From contig JAHEKY010000002.1 of NCBI GenBank assembly GCA_024644465.1, forward strand, positions 1 through 64,000: DNA of 64,000 bases. Direction: 5' to 3'. Source of the DNA: Ilumatobacteraceae bacterium (GTDB taxonomy: Bacteria; Actinomycetota; Acidimicrobiia; Acidimicrobiales; Ilumatobacteraceae). The translations under genes and the position numbers were made by a program. The notes under the pieces were generated by a model. The model had not been told where the DNA came from. It saw only the letters and a list, made by a program, of their open reading frames with translations, and did not search any database. This document shows positions 39,348 through 47,458 of this stretch, one piece after another; position 1 is the stretch's first letter; each line of letters begins with the position of its first letter.

Positions 39348-39890
39348 GTGGAGCGAGCACCGATCCCACCGCACGAGCGACCGTGGCGGCACCCCTCCGA
39401 GCTCGGGCCGAGGCATGCCGAGCCCTCGCCCGGCGGACATCATCGGGCCGTGCTCTTCGCGAGCGGCACGCTGGCCGTCGTGATGGTCGCGGCGCTCGTC
39501 GTCTCGATGACCCCGCGGCGCAGCGCAAGCCCGCTCGCCGTGAGCGCGACGACCGCGCCGGCCGGCCCCAGCCCCGACGGGGCCGAGGCCGACGCCGCGT
39601 CGCGAATCGCATCGTTCCCGGCGATTCCGAGTGCGATCGCCGCAGTTCCGGTCTCGACGAGGCGCGCCGAGGACGCGGCCGCCGTGCTCCCCGATCTCGA
39701 CGACGAGGTGCTCGTCGTGACGGACCACGTCGCGTACGCGCTCGCCTGGCGGGAAGTCGCGTGGCTCGACGTCGACGACGCGATCGTGCTGGGCGCGGAC
39801 GGCGCGATCGTCGCGCGGTTCGAAGACGGCCGCTTCGTCGTCACCGCTGATGCCGTCGTCGGCGCTGCGCTGACCGTCACCGAGGACTGA
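39348..39890 (+). CDS. Single-pass membrane protein of unknown function
   Basis: A 180-residue protein. Residues 1-30 contain VERAPIPPHERPWRHPSELG, a short Pro/His/Trp-rich head seen ahead of TM segments in some actinobacterial membrane proteins. A TM helix spans about residues 34-55 (AVLFASGTLAVVMVAALVV). The remaining 120 residues form an extracytoplasmic region rich in Ala, Asp and Val, with no recognised motif. The GTG at 39348 is preferred because TACGAT (39333-39338) lies nine bases upstream and the upstream frame looks non-coding. Confidence 0.55.
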   Translation: MERAPIPPHERPWRHPSELGPRHAEPSPGGHHRAVLFASGTLAVVMVAALVVSMTPRRSASPLAVSATTAPAGPSPDGAEADAASRIASFPAIPSAIAAVPVSTRRAEDAAAVLPDLDDEVLVVTDHVAYALAWREVAWLDVDDAIVLGADGAIVARFEDGRFVVTADAVVGAALTVTED

Positions 39891-39908
39891 TCGCTTCGAG
39901 GCGACAGG

Positions 39909-40943
39909 TCACCCGTTGCGACGGCGCCACCATCGCCGGCCGAGTACGGCCCCGATGATGCCGGCGGCGATGACGGCTGCCACCCCGACACCGAGTGACA
40001 ACTCCTGCCGACGCTTCGGCGAGATCATCGTCCACCACGGTGCCTCGGTGCCTTCGACGTAGGCCTGCTCGTTCGTGACCGATGGCCGCCAGCCCTCGGC
40101 GACGAGCCGCCCGTTCGACACGACCCATGGTTCCCTGGTGTAGGAGCGCAGGCCGGGCGGGATCGGGCCGCGCTGGAATCGCCACCGCAGCCGCCCGACG
40201 ACCTCGGACAACCGCTCCGGCAGCGGGATGCGTGGCCGTTCGCCCGACAGTGCGCGGACCCGTTCACCCGCCACCCAGCCGTTCGGCGCCACGTTGTAGA
40301 CGCCGTCGAGCCGGTTGCCGACTGCCAGCACGACCGCTGCGGCGAGATCGTCGAGGTGCAGGAACTGCGACGGCGGGTCGTCTTCGGCGAACCGCGTCCC
40401 GAACCCGGAGACGAGTGCACCGGCGAGGCGCGAGGTGCCGTCGCTCGCCAGCGCGATCACCGGGCGCAGCACGCACGACGCCCGACCGACGCGACTCCGT
40501 CGCCACTGGTCGACGAGTTCCTCCGCCGACGCCAGCTGGCGAGCGAAGACGAACTCGTTGTCCGGCCGCAGCACGGTCTCCTCCGTGAGCGGGAACGGGT
40601 TGTTCTCGTTGGCGCCGTACACCATCGCGGAGGACACGAACACCACCTGGTCCGCCATCAACTGCTCGGCGAGGTCGAGACTGGCCATCGCGAACTGCGT
40701 CGAACTCCGGCGGTGCCTGCCGAGCCGGTCGTAGTCGCTGCTCCCGACGTCGATCACGACGTCGGCGACGTCGAGCCCGAGCCGGTCGGGGTCGGCCGTG
40801 CCGTCCGCCTCGACGACGGTCACCCCGAGTGCCGCCAGCCCTGACGCCACACGCGTCTGCAGCGGCCCGGTCAGGCCCGTGACGACGATCGTCATCTCGC
40901 TGAGCCGTGCCGTCGTGGCAACCTCGTCGATCAGTTCGGTCAC
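39909..40943 (-). CDS. NAD-dependent epimerase/dehydratase-like protein with C-terminal TM
   Basis: A 344-residue extended-SDR-type protein. The nucleotide-binding motif is degenerate (VVTGLTGPLQTRVASGLAALG, a variant of GxxGxxG), followed by VVFVSSAMVYGANENNPF with the catalytic-type Tyr, QFLHLDDLAAAVVLAV and VYNVAPNGWVAG. A hydrophobic helix and WWRRR tail (residues about 316-344) suggest a membrane anchor, unusual for this family. The GTG at 40943 is chosen because TAGCGT lies seven bases upstream; ATG at 40895 would remove 16 residues. Likely acts on a nucleotide sugar; substrate unknown. Confidence 0.75.
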   Translation of the reverse strand: MTELIDEVATTARLSEMTIVVTGLTGPLQTRVASGLAALGVTVVEADGTADPDRLGLDVADVVIDVGSSDYDRLGRHRRSSTQFAMASLDLAEQLMADQVVFVSSAMVYGANENNPFPLTEETVLRPDNEFVFARQLASAEELVDQWRRSRVGRASCVLRPVIALASDGTSRLAGALVSGFGTRFAEDDPPSQFLHLDDLAAAVVLAVGNRLDGVYNVAPNGWVAGERVRALSGERPRIPLPERLSEVVGRLRWRFQRGPIPPGLRSYTREPWVVSNGRLVAEGWRPSVTNEQAYVEGTEAPWWTMISPKRRQELSLGVGVAAVIAAGIIGAVLGRRWWRRRNG

Positions 40944-40950
40944 GATCGAG

Positions 40951-40956
40951 ACGCTA
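40951..40956 (-). promoter_or_regulatory. Leaderless -10 element deciding the epimerase start
   Basis: TAGCGT on the minus strand is followed by seven bases and then the GTG at 40943. It shares a 93-bp divergent region with TATCAT (41024-41029), which sits seven bases before the ATG of the zincin-like gene at 41037. Confidence 0.65.
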
Positions 40957-41036
40957 GTGGTGCCCACCTCGCTCTCGTCGCCCGCCGGCCCGCGCGCCGC
41001 GCCGACCCGCACGGAACCAGCCGTATCATCGGACCC

Positions 41037-42242
41037 ATGGACGATGGCAACGACGAAAGCGTCAACCCGTTCGAAGGGCTGCCGCTGTTCGGCGACCTGT
41101 CCCGCGCGCTGTCGGGTCAGGGCCCGATGAACTGGGACGCGGCACGGCAGTTCGCGCTGCTCGCCGCGACCGGCGGCGACATGGCGTCGATGGTCACCGG
41201 CGGCGGTACCCCCGTACCGACGGCGAACATCGAGCCCGCCGTCCGCATCAAGTACGCCGAACTCGCGGGTATCGCCCGCCTCCACGTCGCGGACGTGATG
41301 CAGATCCCCGTGACCGATGCCGAACCGTCGGTCGTCACACCGGAGCAGTGGGCGCAGCAGACCCTCGAGGCGTACCGGCCGCTGTTCGACGACATGGCGA
41401 CCTCGCTCGGCCAGACCGACGACCTGCCGGAGGACCTCGCGTCCGATCCGATGGCGCAGATGATGGCCGGGCTGAGCAAGATGATCGCCCCGGCGATGAT
41501 GGGGATGAGCGTCGGGTCGATGGTCGGCGGCCTCGCCCGCCGGGCGTTCGGCGTGTACGACCTGCCGATCCCCCGAGCGACGCCCGCCCTCGTGCTCGTC
41601 GCTCCGACGATCGACCGGTTCGCGCAGGATTGGGAGATCACGCTCGACGAGATGCGGCTCTGGGTGCTCGCGCACGAACTGGCGGGCCACACCCTGCTGT
41701 CCGTACCGCACATCGCCGATCACCTGCGCGACCTCGTACAGCGTCACGTCGGCGCCTTCCGTCCGGACGCATCGGCGATCACCGACAAGCTGTCCGGTCT
41801 CGAGAGCGAGCAGGCGGACCCGCTCGCGGCGATGCAGGCGGCGTTCGGCGATCCCGAAGTGCTGCTCGGCGCCGTCAGGTCCAGCGAGCAACTCGCGCTC
41901 GAACCCGAGATCGACACGGCGGTCGCGATGACGATCGGCGTGATCGACTGGGTCGTCGACGCCGTCGCCGTCAGGATGATCGGTGGCAACGCGCTGCACA
42001 TCGCCGAGGCGGTGCGTCGGCGCAGGGCAGAAGTGTCACCTGACGACGTGTTCGTCGAGCGATTGCTCGGGATCCGCCTCGGCGCGGAGCAGACCGCCCG
42101 GGGCAAGGCGTTCGTCCAGGGCGTCGTCGACCGTGCCGGCGAGAACGGGCTCGCCCCGCTGTTCAGCGACGCCGCCGCGATGCCGACCCCGAACGAGATC
42201 GAGGCCCCGGGCCTGTGGCTGGCCCGCGTGAACGACGCCTGA
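41037..42242 (+). CDS. Zinc-dependent-metalloprotease-like protein (DUF2342/zincin_2)
   Basis: A 401-residue protein of the actinobacterial DUF2342 family annotated as zincin-like. It has NPFEGLPLFGDLSRALSGQG at the N-terminus, a Met/Gly-rich segment AQMMAGLSKMIAPAMMGMSVGSMVGGLARRAFG (residues about 140-175), and the metal-site region WVLAHELAGHTLL. That reads HELAGH rather than a strict HExxH, so metal binding or catalysis is uncertain. The ATG follows TATCAT (41024-41029) by seven bases. Its last 80 bases overlap the convergent MFS gene. Natural substrate unknown. Confidence 0.75.
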   Translation: MDDGNDESVNPFEGLPLFGDLSRALSGQGPMNWDAARQFALLAATGGDMASMVTGGGTPVPTANIEPAVRIKYAELAGIARLHVADVMQIPVTDAEPSVVTPEQWAQQTLEAYRPLFDDMATSLGQTDDLPEDLASDPMAQMMAGLSKMIAPAMMGMSVGSMVGGLARRAFGVYDLPIPRATPALVLVAPTIDRFAQDWEITLDEMRLWVLAHELAGHTLLSVPHIADHLRDLVQRHVGAFRPDASAITDKLSGLESEQADPLAAMQAAFGDPEVLLGAVRSSEQLALEPEIDTAVAMTIGVIDWVVDAVAVRMIGGNALHIAEAVRRRRAEVSPDDVFVERLLGIRLGAEQTARGKAFVQGVVDRAGENGLAPLFSDAAAMPTPNEIEAPGLWLARVNDA

Positions 42243-43473
42243 TCGCCTGCGCGGCCCGGCGCCGACGGGCCGGCAGCCGTTGCGGGCGGCGGCTCACCGC
42301 GCCGACGGAGCCCAGCCCGACGAGCAGGTGGACGAGCGTGCCCGAAGCGGCCACGCCGACGATCACGAAACCCACCGGCCCGGAGACCTGGATCGCCACT
42401 GCGACGAACGCTGCGAGGGCCCACGCCAGTTGGAACTGTGTCTCGAACTGGGCGAACGCACGACCCTGGTTGGCCTCGGGCGCGTCGCGCTGGACGATGC
42501 TCTCGAAACTCAGGCGGCCGAGCGCGGCCACGAAGTTCAACGACCCGGCGAGCACGACAGCCGCAGCGGGGCCCCCGAGCAGGGCGGTCCCGAGCCCGGC
42601 GGCTGCGGCGACGATCAGGGCGGCGATCAGCATCGTCTCCTCCCGGATCCGGTCGCGCAGGCGCGGCGCCACCGCATTGCCGACCATCGCAACCAGCGCC
42701 GACACGCCGACGACGGCGCCGAACCACACCGTGCCGGAGTCCTGTGAACGCAGCCAGAACGCGAGGTGGAAGAACGTGAACCCGACGGATGCCCGCAGCA
42801 TCGTCATCGCGAGCGCACCGTTGAGCACGCTCGGCGTGTGCAACCGCGCGGACTCGTCGCTGTCGGCGGCCTCGGCGGCGACGACCTCCCGGGGCAGCCG
42901 GGTCGCGCTCGCAAAGGCGAGCCCGAAGATCAACGCACCGTAGATCAGCGTCGCCGAAGCACCGACCAGTTTGAGCAGGATGCCGGCCGGCACGACGGCG
43001 ACCGCACCGGTGAGCCCGGCGATGAGGCCGAGCTTCGAGTTCGCCTCGACGTGCTCGGTCTCGGATCGCACCGTCGACGGCACGAGCGCCGACTTCGACA
43101 CGATGTAGCTCTTCTGCAGCACGAGGTTGGCGAACACGAGCGGGAACAGGGCGAGCGCGTCGATGTACTTCGCCATCAGCACGAGGAGAAACGCACGCAC
43201 GACACCGATCATCTGGATGACGAACCGCCGGCCACCCGCGATCCGGTCGATCATCGGCCCGATCAGGGGCGCGACGAACAAGAACGGTGCGAAGCTCAGC
43301 GCCAGGAAGAGCATCACCCGGGTGCGGGCCGCGCTCAGATCGATGTCGAAGAACAGGGAGTCGGCGAGCGCGACGACCATCGCCGCGTCGCCGCCCATCA
43401 TCAGGGCGTGGGTGATCGCGAGTCGGCGGAATTTCGACGGCGGCGGCCGATGCGCCGTACTCACGTGCCCCAC
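42163..43473 (-). CDS. MFS-type transporter
   Basis: A 436-residue membrane protein with about twelve hydrophobic segments. Residues 1-390 look like a major facilitator (FAPFLFVAPLIGPMIDRIAGGRRF carries the loop 2-3 motif with an Arg pair). The last 50 residues are a very Arg/Pro/Gly-rich tail that is antisense to the 3' end of the zincin-like gene, an 80-bp convergent overlap. The tail may be non-functional read-out. The GTG at 43473 follows TACTAT (43481-43486) by seven bases. Substrate unknown. Confidence 0.8.
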   Translation of the reverse strand: MGHVSTAHRPPPSKFRRLAITHALMMGGDAAMVVALADSLFFDIDLSAARTRVMLFLALSFAPFLFVAPLIGPMIDRIAGGRRFVIQMIGVVRAFLLVLMAKYIDALALFPLVFANLVLQKSYIVSKSALVPSTVRSETEHVEANSKLGLIAGLTGAVAVVPAGILLKLVGASATLIYGALIFGLAFASATRLPREVVAAEAADSDESARLHTPSVLNGALAMTMLRASVGFTFFHLAFWLRSQDSGTVWFGAVVGVSALVAMVGNAVAPRLRDRIREETMLIAALIVAAAAGLGTALLGGPAAAVVLAGSLNFVAALGRLSFESIVQRDAPEANQGRAFAQFETQFQLAWALAAFVAVAIQVSGPVGFVIVGVAASGTLVHLLVGLGSVGAVSRRPQRLPARRRRAAQAIRRRSRGPATGPGPRSRSGSASRRRR

Positions 43474-43560
43474 CGGCCAGATAGTACGTCGGTCTCGGCC
43501 GAGCTGTGCCCACCGCCGTGTGGTTGACCGGACGGGGATGCGTTAGGTTGCTCGTTCGAT

Positions 43561-44718
43561 ATGGCCGGTCCCGTCGTCGAGCAGAGTTCTCACGGTCGCC
43601 GCCTCCCGTTCGAGATTCCCACCCCGGTTCGCGCCGCGCTCGTCGTCGGCTTCATCTACCTCTTCCTCGTCGGCGTGTCGTCGCTCGAGAAGGGCATCAA
43701 GATCATGGGCGAGGACACCCAGGAGCGACTGTTCTCGAGCGTGAGCAACCCGATCGCCGGGCTCTGCGTCGGCGTCCTCGGCACCGTCCTCGTCCAGTCG
43801 TCCTCCGCGTCGACCTCCGTGATCGTCGGGCTCGTCGCGACGAAGGGCATCAGTGTCGACGATGCGGTGCCGATGATCATGGGTGCCAACATCGGCACGA
43901 CGGTCACGAACACGCTGGTGTCGCTCGGTCACGTCCGGCAGTCCGCCGAGTTCGCACGAGCGTTCGCCGCGGCCACCGTCCACGACTTCTTCAACGTCAT
44001 GGCGGTGGCCGTACTCCTGCCGTTGGAGTTGGTCACCGGTGTGGTGTCCGGCATCGCCAAGGGAATCAGCGAAGTCTTGGTCGGCTCGGCCGGCTCGGAG
44101 TGGAAGAGCCCGGTCAAGGAGTGGGTCAAGAAACCCGTCGAGTGGATCGTCGATCTGTGGGACGCCGTCGGGCTGAACGGCAACGTCCAGGGCACGATCG
44201 TCGTGCTGACCGGCCTCGCGATCGTGCTCGGTGCGTTGACGTTGATCACGAAGAACATGCGACGACTCGTCGCGGACCGCGTCGAGCGATCCGTCAACAA
44301 CGTGCTCGGCAAGGGCTCCGGCGCCGTTGCGATGCTGCTCGGGTTGGTGATCACGATCGCCGTGCAGTCGTCGAGCATCACGACGTCGATCCTCATCCCG
44401 CTCTCGGCAGCTGGCGTCCTGTCGTTGCGCAATGCCTATCCGGTGACGCTGGGCGCGAACGTCGGGACGACGATCACCGCGCTGCTCGCCGCCCTCGCGG
44501 CGTCGGTGCCCGAGGCCCTCACGATCGCGCTGACACACACGACGTTCAACATCATGGGGATCCTGTTCCTCTACGTACCGCCATTCGTCCGAGACCTGCC
44601 CGTGTTGGGTTCACAGCGGCTCGCTGACATCGCGGTGCGCCAGCGCACCTGGGCGGTCGGCTACGTGATGGGAGTGTTCATCGTGCTCCCGCTGGTCGGC
44701 GTGGCGTTGTTGCGATGA
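43561..44718 (+). CDS. Na+/phosphate cotransporter family protein
   Basis: A 385-residue NptA/PhoU-associated transporter (PF02690). Two inverted repeats carry the family signature: LGTVLVQSSSASTSVIVGLV near residue 75 and ITIAVQSSSITTSILIPLSA near 265. About eight TM segments are evident. It would import phosphate with sodium at low affinity. A TAGGTT element (43544-43549) lies 11 bases ahead of the ATG. It is followed 31 bp later by a PhoU-like gene, and the high-affinity pst operon converges on this pair, so the region is a phosphate island. Confidence 0.9.
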   Translation: MAGPVVEQSSHGRRLPFEIPTPVRAALVVGFIYLFLVGVSSLEKGIKIMGEDTQERLFSSVSNPIAGLCVGVLGTVLVQSSSASTSVIVGLVATKGISVDDAVPMIMGANIGTTVTNTLVSLGHVRQSAEFARAFAAATVHDFFNVMAVAVLLPLELVTGVVSGIAKGISEVLVGSAGSEWKSPVKEWVKKPVEWIVDLWDAVGLNGNVQGTIVVLTGLAIVLGALTLITKNMRRLVADRVERSVNNVLGKGSGAVAMLLGLVITIAVQSSSITTSILIPLSAAGVLSLRNAYPVTLGANVGTTITALLAALAASVPEALTIALTHTTFNIMGILFLYVPPFVRDLPVLGSQRLADIAVRQRTWAVGYVMGVFIVLPLVGVALLR

Positions 44719-44749
44719 CCCGAGAAACGAGACAAGAGGAGACAATGAA

Positions 44750-45421
44750 GTGGTGATGTCATTCTTCCGCAAGGGTCCGACCGGCCTCGAGCACGTCGTG
44801 TCGAAGTCGGTCGGCATGCTGGGCGACGCCCGCCATTCGTTCGATCTCGCGACGCTCGCGCTGCTGACCGAGACCCCGCCGGCGTCGGTCGACTCGGACA
44901 TCCGGGCCACCGATCAGCGGATCAATCACAGTGAGCAGGAGTTGCGCGCCGAGCTGGTCGTCCACGTCGCCGTGCAGGGCACCGCCGACATCGGATCGGT
45001 GCTCGGGTTGATCCTGCTGCTGAAGAAGATCGAGCGGATCGGCGACCAGGCCAAGAACGTGCTCGACCTCGCCGAGAGCGGTGTGCGACTCGCGAACGAG
45101 GACGACACGCCGGCGATGCTCGAAGAACGCGAGCTGATCTCGACGATGTTCGGCGAGGCTGCCGAACTCCTCGCCGAGCCGGACGCCGAGCAGCTCGAGG
45201 ACTTCGGCCGCCGCGTCGACCATCTGCTCGCCGAGCATCAGGGGAAGATCGAGGCGTACCTCCACTCCGACCGGCCGGGTCACGAGGTGGTGCCGCGGGC
45301 GATCTACTACCGGTACCTCAAGCGCATCGTCGCCAACCTGCTCGGCATCGTCCGGACCGCATCCGACCCACTCCCCACCCTCGACTACCTCGACGACGGC
45401 GCCACCGACACCGACGACTGA
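44750..45421 (+). CDS. PhoU-like protein of the Na/Pi cotransporter
   Basis: A 223-residue all-helical protein with a PhoU-type repeat (ERIGDQAKNVLDLAE matches the E-R-x-G-D metal-cluster motif) and a second, weaker repeat (RYLKRIVANLLGIVR). It probably regulates the adjacent cotransporter, as PhoU does for Pst. The start is inferred from GAGGAG (44736-44741), which sits eight bases before GTG 44750; GTG 44753 and ATG 44756 are alternatives. An ATG at 44745 would give only the three-residue peptide MKW before a stop. Confidence 0.8.
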   Translation: MVMSFFRKGPTGLEHVVSKSVGMLGDARHSFDLATLALLTETPPASVDSDIRATDQRINHSEQELRAELVVHVAVQGTADIGSVLGLILLLKKIERIGDQAKNVLDLAESGVRLANEDDTPAMLEERELISTMFGEAAELLAEPDAEQLEDFGRRVDHLLAEHQGKIEAYLHSDRPGHEVVPRAIYYRYLKRIVANLLGIVRTASDPLPTLDYLDDGATDTDD

Positions 45422-45422
45422 G

Positions 45423-45570
45423 ACGGCGCGAGACGACGACGTTGACCGAGGTCAACGAGGAAACCCGCGCACCACCTGCGCAGCACGCGCCAAGAGTCGG
45501 CTTGCCGGTGAGGCCCGGATGCGGGGAGGGCACGGCGCGAGACGACGACGTTGACCGAGGTCAACGAGGA
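45423..45570. repeat. Two perfect 39-bp direct repeats, each with a palindrome
   Basis: The segment 45423-45461 is repeated exactly at 45532-45570, 109 bp apart. Each copy contains the near-palindrome CGTTGACC-GA-GGTCAACG (45440-45457 and 45549-45566). The repeats fill the space between the convergent PhoU-like and response-regulator genes. They could act as bidirectional terminators, protein-binding sites or remnants of a small mobile repeat. Repeat and palindrome are seen directly; function is unknown. Confidence 0.85.
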
Positions 45571-45610
45571 GTCCTCGCAACGCAGCCATCGCCGCATCCG
45601 GCCTCACCGG
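45505..45610. repeat. Near-perfect 20-bp inverted repeat around the second direct repeat
   Basis: The segment 45505-45524 (CCGGTGAGGCCCGGATGCGG) is the reverse complement of 45592-45610 apart from one extra base. The right arm includes the stop codon of the response-regulator gene. The arms enclose 67 bp holding the second 39-bp direct repeat. Confidence 0.8.
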
Positions 45611-46299
45611 GTGTATTTGTAGCCGAGACCTCGGATAGTGGTGATCAGGGTCGGGTTCGACGGGTCGGCTTCGAGTTTCGACCGCAGCCGCTTGATGTGC
45701 ACGTCGAGCGTCTTCGTGTCGCCGACGTAATCGTGCCCCCACACCCGGTCGATCAGGGTCTCGCGCGTCACGACCCGACCGGCGTTCGCGAGGAGCAGGT
45801 GCAGCAGGTCGAACTCCTTCAGCGGCAACGTCAGTTCGACGCCGTCGTGCGTGACCCGGTGCGCGTCCGGGTCGAGCCGTACTGTCCCGACGTCGATCGT
45901 GGCGGAGTCGAGTTCGGCGGCCGCCGCTGCGTCGGGAGTCCGGCGCATGACCGCATGCATCCGCGCGACGAGTTCGCGCAGCCGATACGGCTTGGTCACG
46001 TAGTCGTCGGCGCCCACCTCGAGGCCGACGACCGTGTCGATCTCGGCGCCCTTCGCCGTCACCATGATGATCGGGACCTGGCTCTTCTTGCGGATCTGCC
46101 GGCAGACCTCGATGCCCGACAACCGGGGCAACATCACGTCGAGCAGCACGAGGTCGGGTTGGAGTTCCTCGAACCGGGCGAGCGCCTCCACCCCGTCGGT
46201 CGCGGTCTCGACGCGGAAGCCCTCACGACCGAGGCCGACCCGCAACGCCTCGACGAAGCTCGACTCATCTTCGACGACGAGGATCAGACCGTCGCTCAT
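45604..46299 (-). CDS. Phosphate response regulator (RegX3/PhoB type)
   Basis: A 231-residue OmpR/PhoB-family regulator. The receiver domain (residues 1-120) has acidic Glu10/Asp11, phospho-acceptor Asp54 (LVLLDVMLPRLSG), the Thr in IIMVTAKG and Lys in DDYVTKPY. The C-terminal winged helix ends with DVHIKRLRSKLEADPSNPTLITTIRGLGYKYTR. Its ATG overlaps the stop of the sensor kinase gene (ATGA). Position after pst-phoU and the kinase indicates that it controls the PHO regulon, including the PHO box upstream of pstS. Confidence 0.92.
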   Translation of the reverse strand: MSDGLILVVEDESSFVEALRVGLGREGFRVETATDGVEALARFEELQPDLVLLDVMLPRLSGIEVCRQIRKKSQVPIIMVTAKGAEIDTVVGLEVGADDYVTKPYRLRELVARMHAVMRRTPDAAAAAELDSATIDVGTVRLDPDAHRVTHDGVELTLPLKEFDLLHLLLANAGRVVTRETLIDRVWGHDYVGDTKTLDVHIKRLRSKLEADPSNPTLITTIRGLGYKYTR

Positions 46300-47453
46300 C
46301 GCTCATCGCCCGGCGCCGAGAGTGCCCGGTCGTTGTCGTCGGCAGCTGTCGGCGCCACGAGGAGTCGCGCCGGGAGGCGGATCACGAACGTCGCACCCTC
46401 GCCCTCGGCCGACTGCACTGCGACGTCGCCGCCGTGGTTGCCGGCCACGTGCCGCACGATCGACAGGCCGAGCCCGGTCCCGCCGGTGCCGCGCGCCCGT
46501 GCCTTGTCGACGCGGTAGAAGCGTTCGAACACGCGGTCGAGGTCACGCGCCGGGATACCCACACCCTGGTCGGCAACCATCAGCTCGATCCACGGCTCGT
46601 CCAGCCGGACACGCACCTGTACCGCGCCGCCGTCGTGGCTGTACTTGACCGCGTTCTCGACGAGGTTGCCAAGCGCGGACTCGAGTTGGCGGCGGTCGCC
46701 GCGGACGCGGAGTGCATCACCCGAATCGAGGGCGGCGATCTCGATGTCACGGCCGATCGCGAGCGCTCGTCCTCGCTCGACGGCGAGGTCGACGACCGCC
46801 GCCAGGTCGACGAGATCGTCAGACGGCTGCTTCGACTCGATCCTCGACAGTTCGAGCAGGTCGTCGATCGTGCGGATCGCCCGGTGGGCCTCGTCGACGA
46901 GGCGCGCCGACAGGCTCGACGCGACGGCGGGATCGCGTTCCTCGGCGACGGTCTCGGCGAGGACCGCGATCGCGCCGACCGGCGTCTTCAGCTCGTGGGA
47001 GATGTTCGCCACGAAGTCCTTGCGCATCGCGTCCACCAGGGCTCGTGCGCTGACGTCCTGGATCGTCGCGACAACGCCGCCGCGTGGGAGTGGCTTGGCC
47101 TCGATCGCGATGATCTGGCGCGGCGGTCCGTGCAGGACGACCTCCCGGCTCCCGGCGCCGCGGGTGCGCACCTGTTCGACGACCTGGGCGAGATGGTCGC
47201 TGACGATCAGCCCCGCGTGCGTTCCGTTCATCATTCGCGCCGCGGCGTTGCTGAACGTGACGTCGCCCGCGCTGCCGAACATCACGACACCGATCTCCAG
47301 GCGATCGACCGCGTCGCGGACGCTCGAACCCGTCGCCTCGTCGACGACCGGATCGACGCGGATCGGCGCGACCGCCCGACGGGACAGCGCCGACGCGATC
47401 AGTACACCGGCCACGACGCCGGCGACGGTTGCGACCAGGACGGCGAGCAGCAT
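46296..47453 (-). CDS. Phosphate-sensing histidine kinase (SenX3/PhoR type)
   Basis: A 385-residue sensor kinase with one N-terminal TM helix (residues 3-24), a PAS-like domain (about 48-135: RLEIGVVMFGSAGDVTFSNAA), a HisKA domain with His153 (FVANISHELKTPVGAI) and an ATPase domain with N, G1 and G2 boxes (NLVENAVKYSHDG, ADQGVGIP, GGTGLGLSIV). There is almost no extracellular loop, as in SenX3/PhoR-type kinases that read Pst/PhoU status. It starts five bases after the phoU stop and overlaps the regulator gene, so kinase and regulator are the last genes of the pst operon. Confidence 0.92.
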   Translation of the reverse strand: MLLAVLVATVAGVVAGVLIASALSRRAVAPIRVDPVVDEATGSSVRDAVDRLEIGVVMFGSAGDVTFSNAAARMMNGTHAGLIVSDHLAQVVEQVRTRGAGSREVVLHGPPRQIIAIEAKPLPRGGVVATIQDVSARALVDAMRKDFVANISHELKTPVGAIAVLAETVAEERDPAVASSLSARLVDEAHRAIRTIDDLLELSRIESKQPSDDLVDLAAVVDLAVERGRALAIGRDIEIAALDSGDALRVRGDRRQLESALGNLVENAVKYSHDGGAVQVRVRLDEPWIELMVADQGVGIPARDLDRVFERFYRVDKARARGTGGTGLGLSIVRHVAGNHGGDVAVQSAEGEGATFVIRLPARLLVAPTAADDNDRALSAPGDER

Positions 47454-47458
47454 CGACG

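Noticed and set aside
43524..43549. TTGACC/TAGGTT as a standard sigma-70 promoter for the Na/Pi gene
   Set aside because: The spacer is only 14 bp; TAGGTT may still be a -10 but the pair is not convincing.
45423..45570. CRISPR-like reading of the 39-bp repeats
   Set aside because: Only two copies, an unequal structure between convergent genes, and no cas genes.
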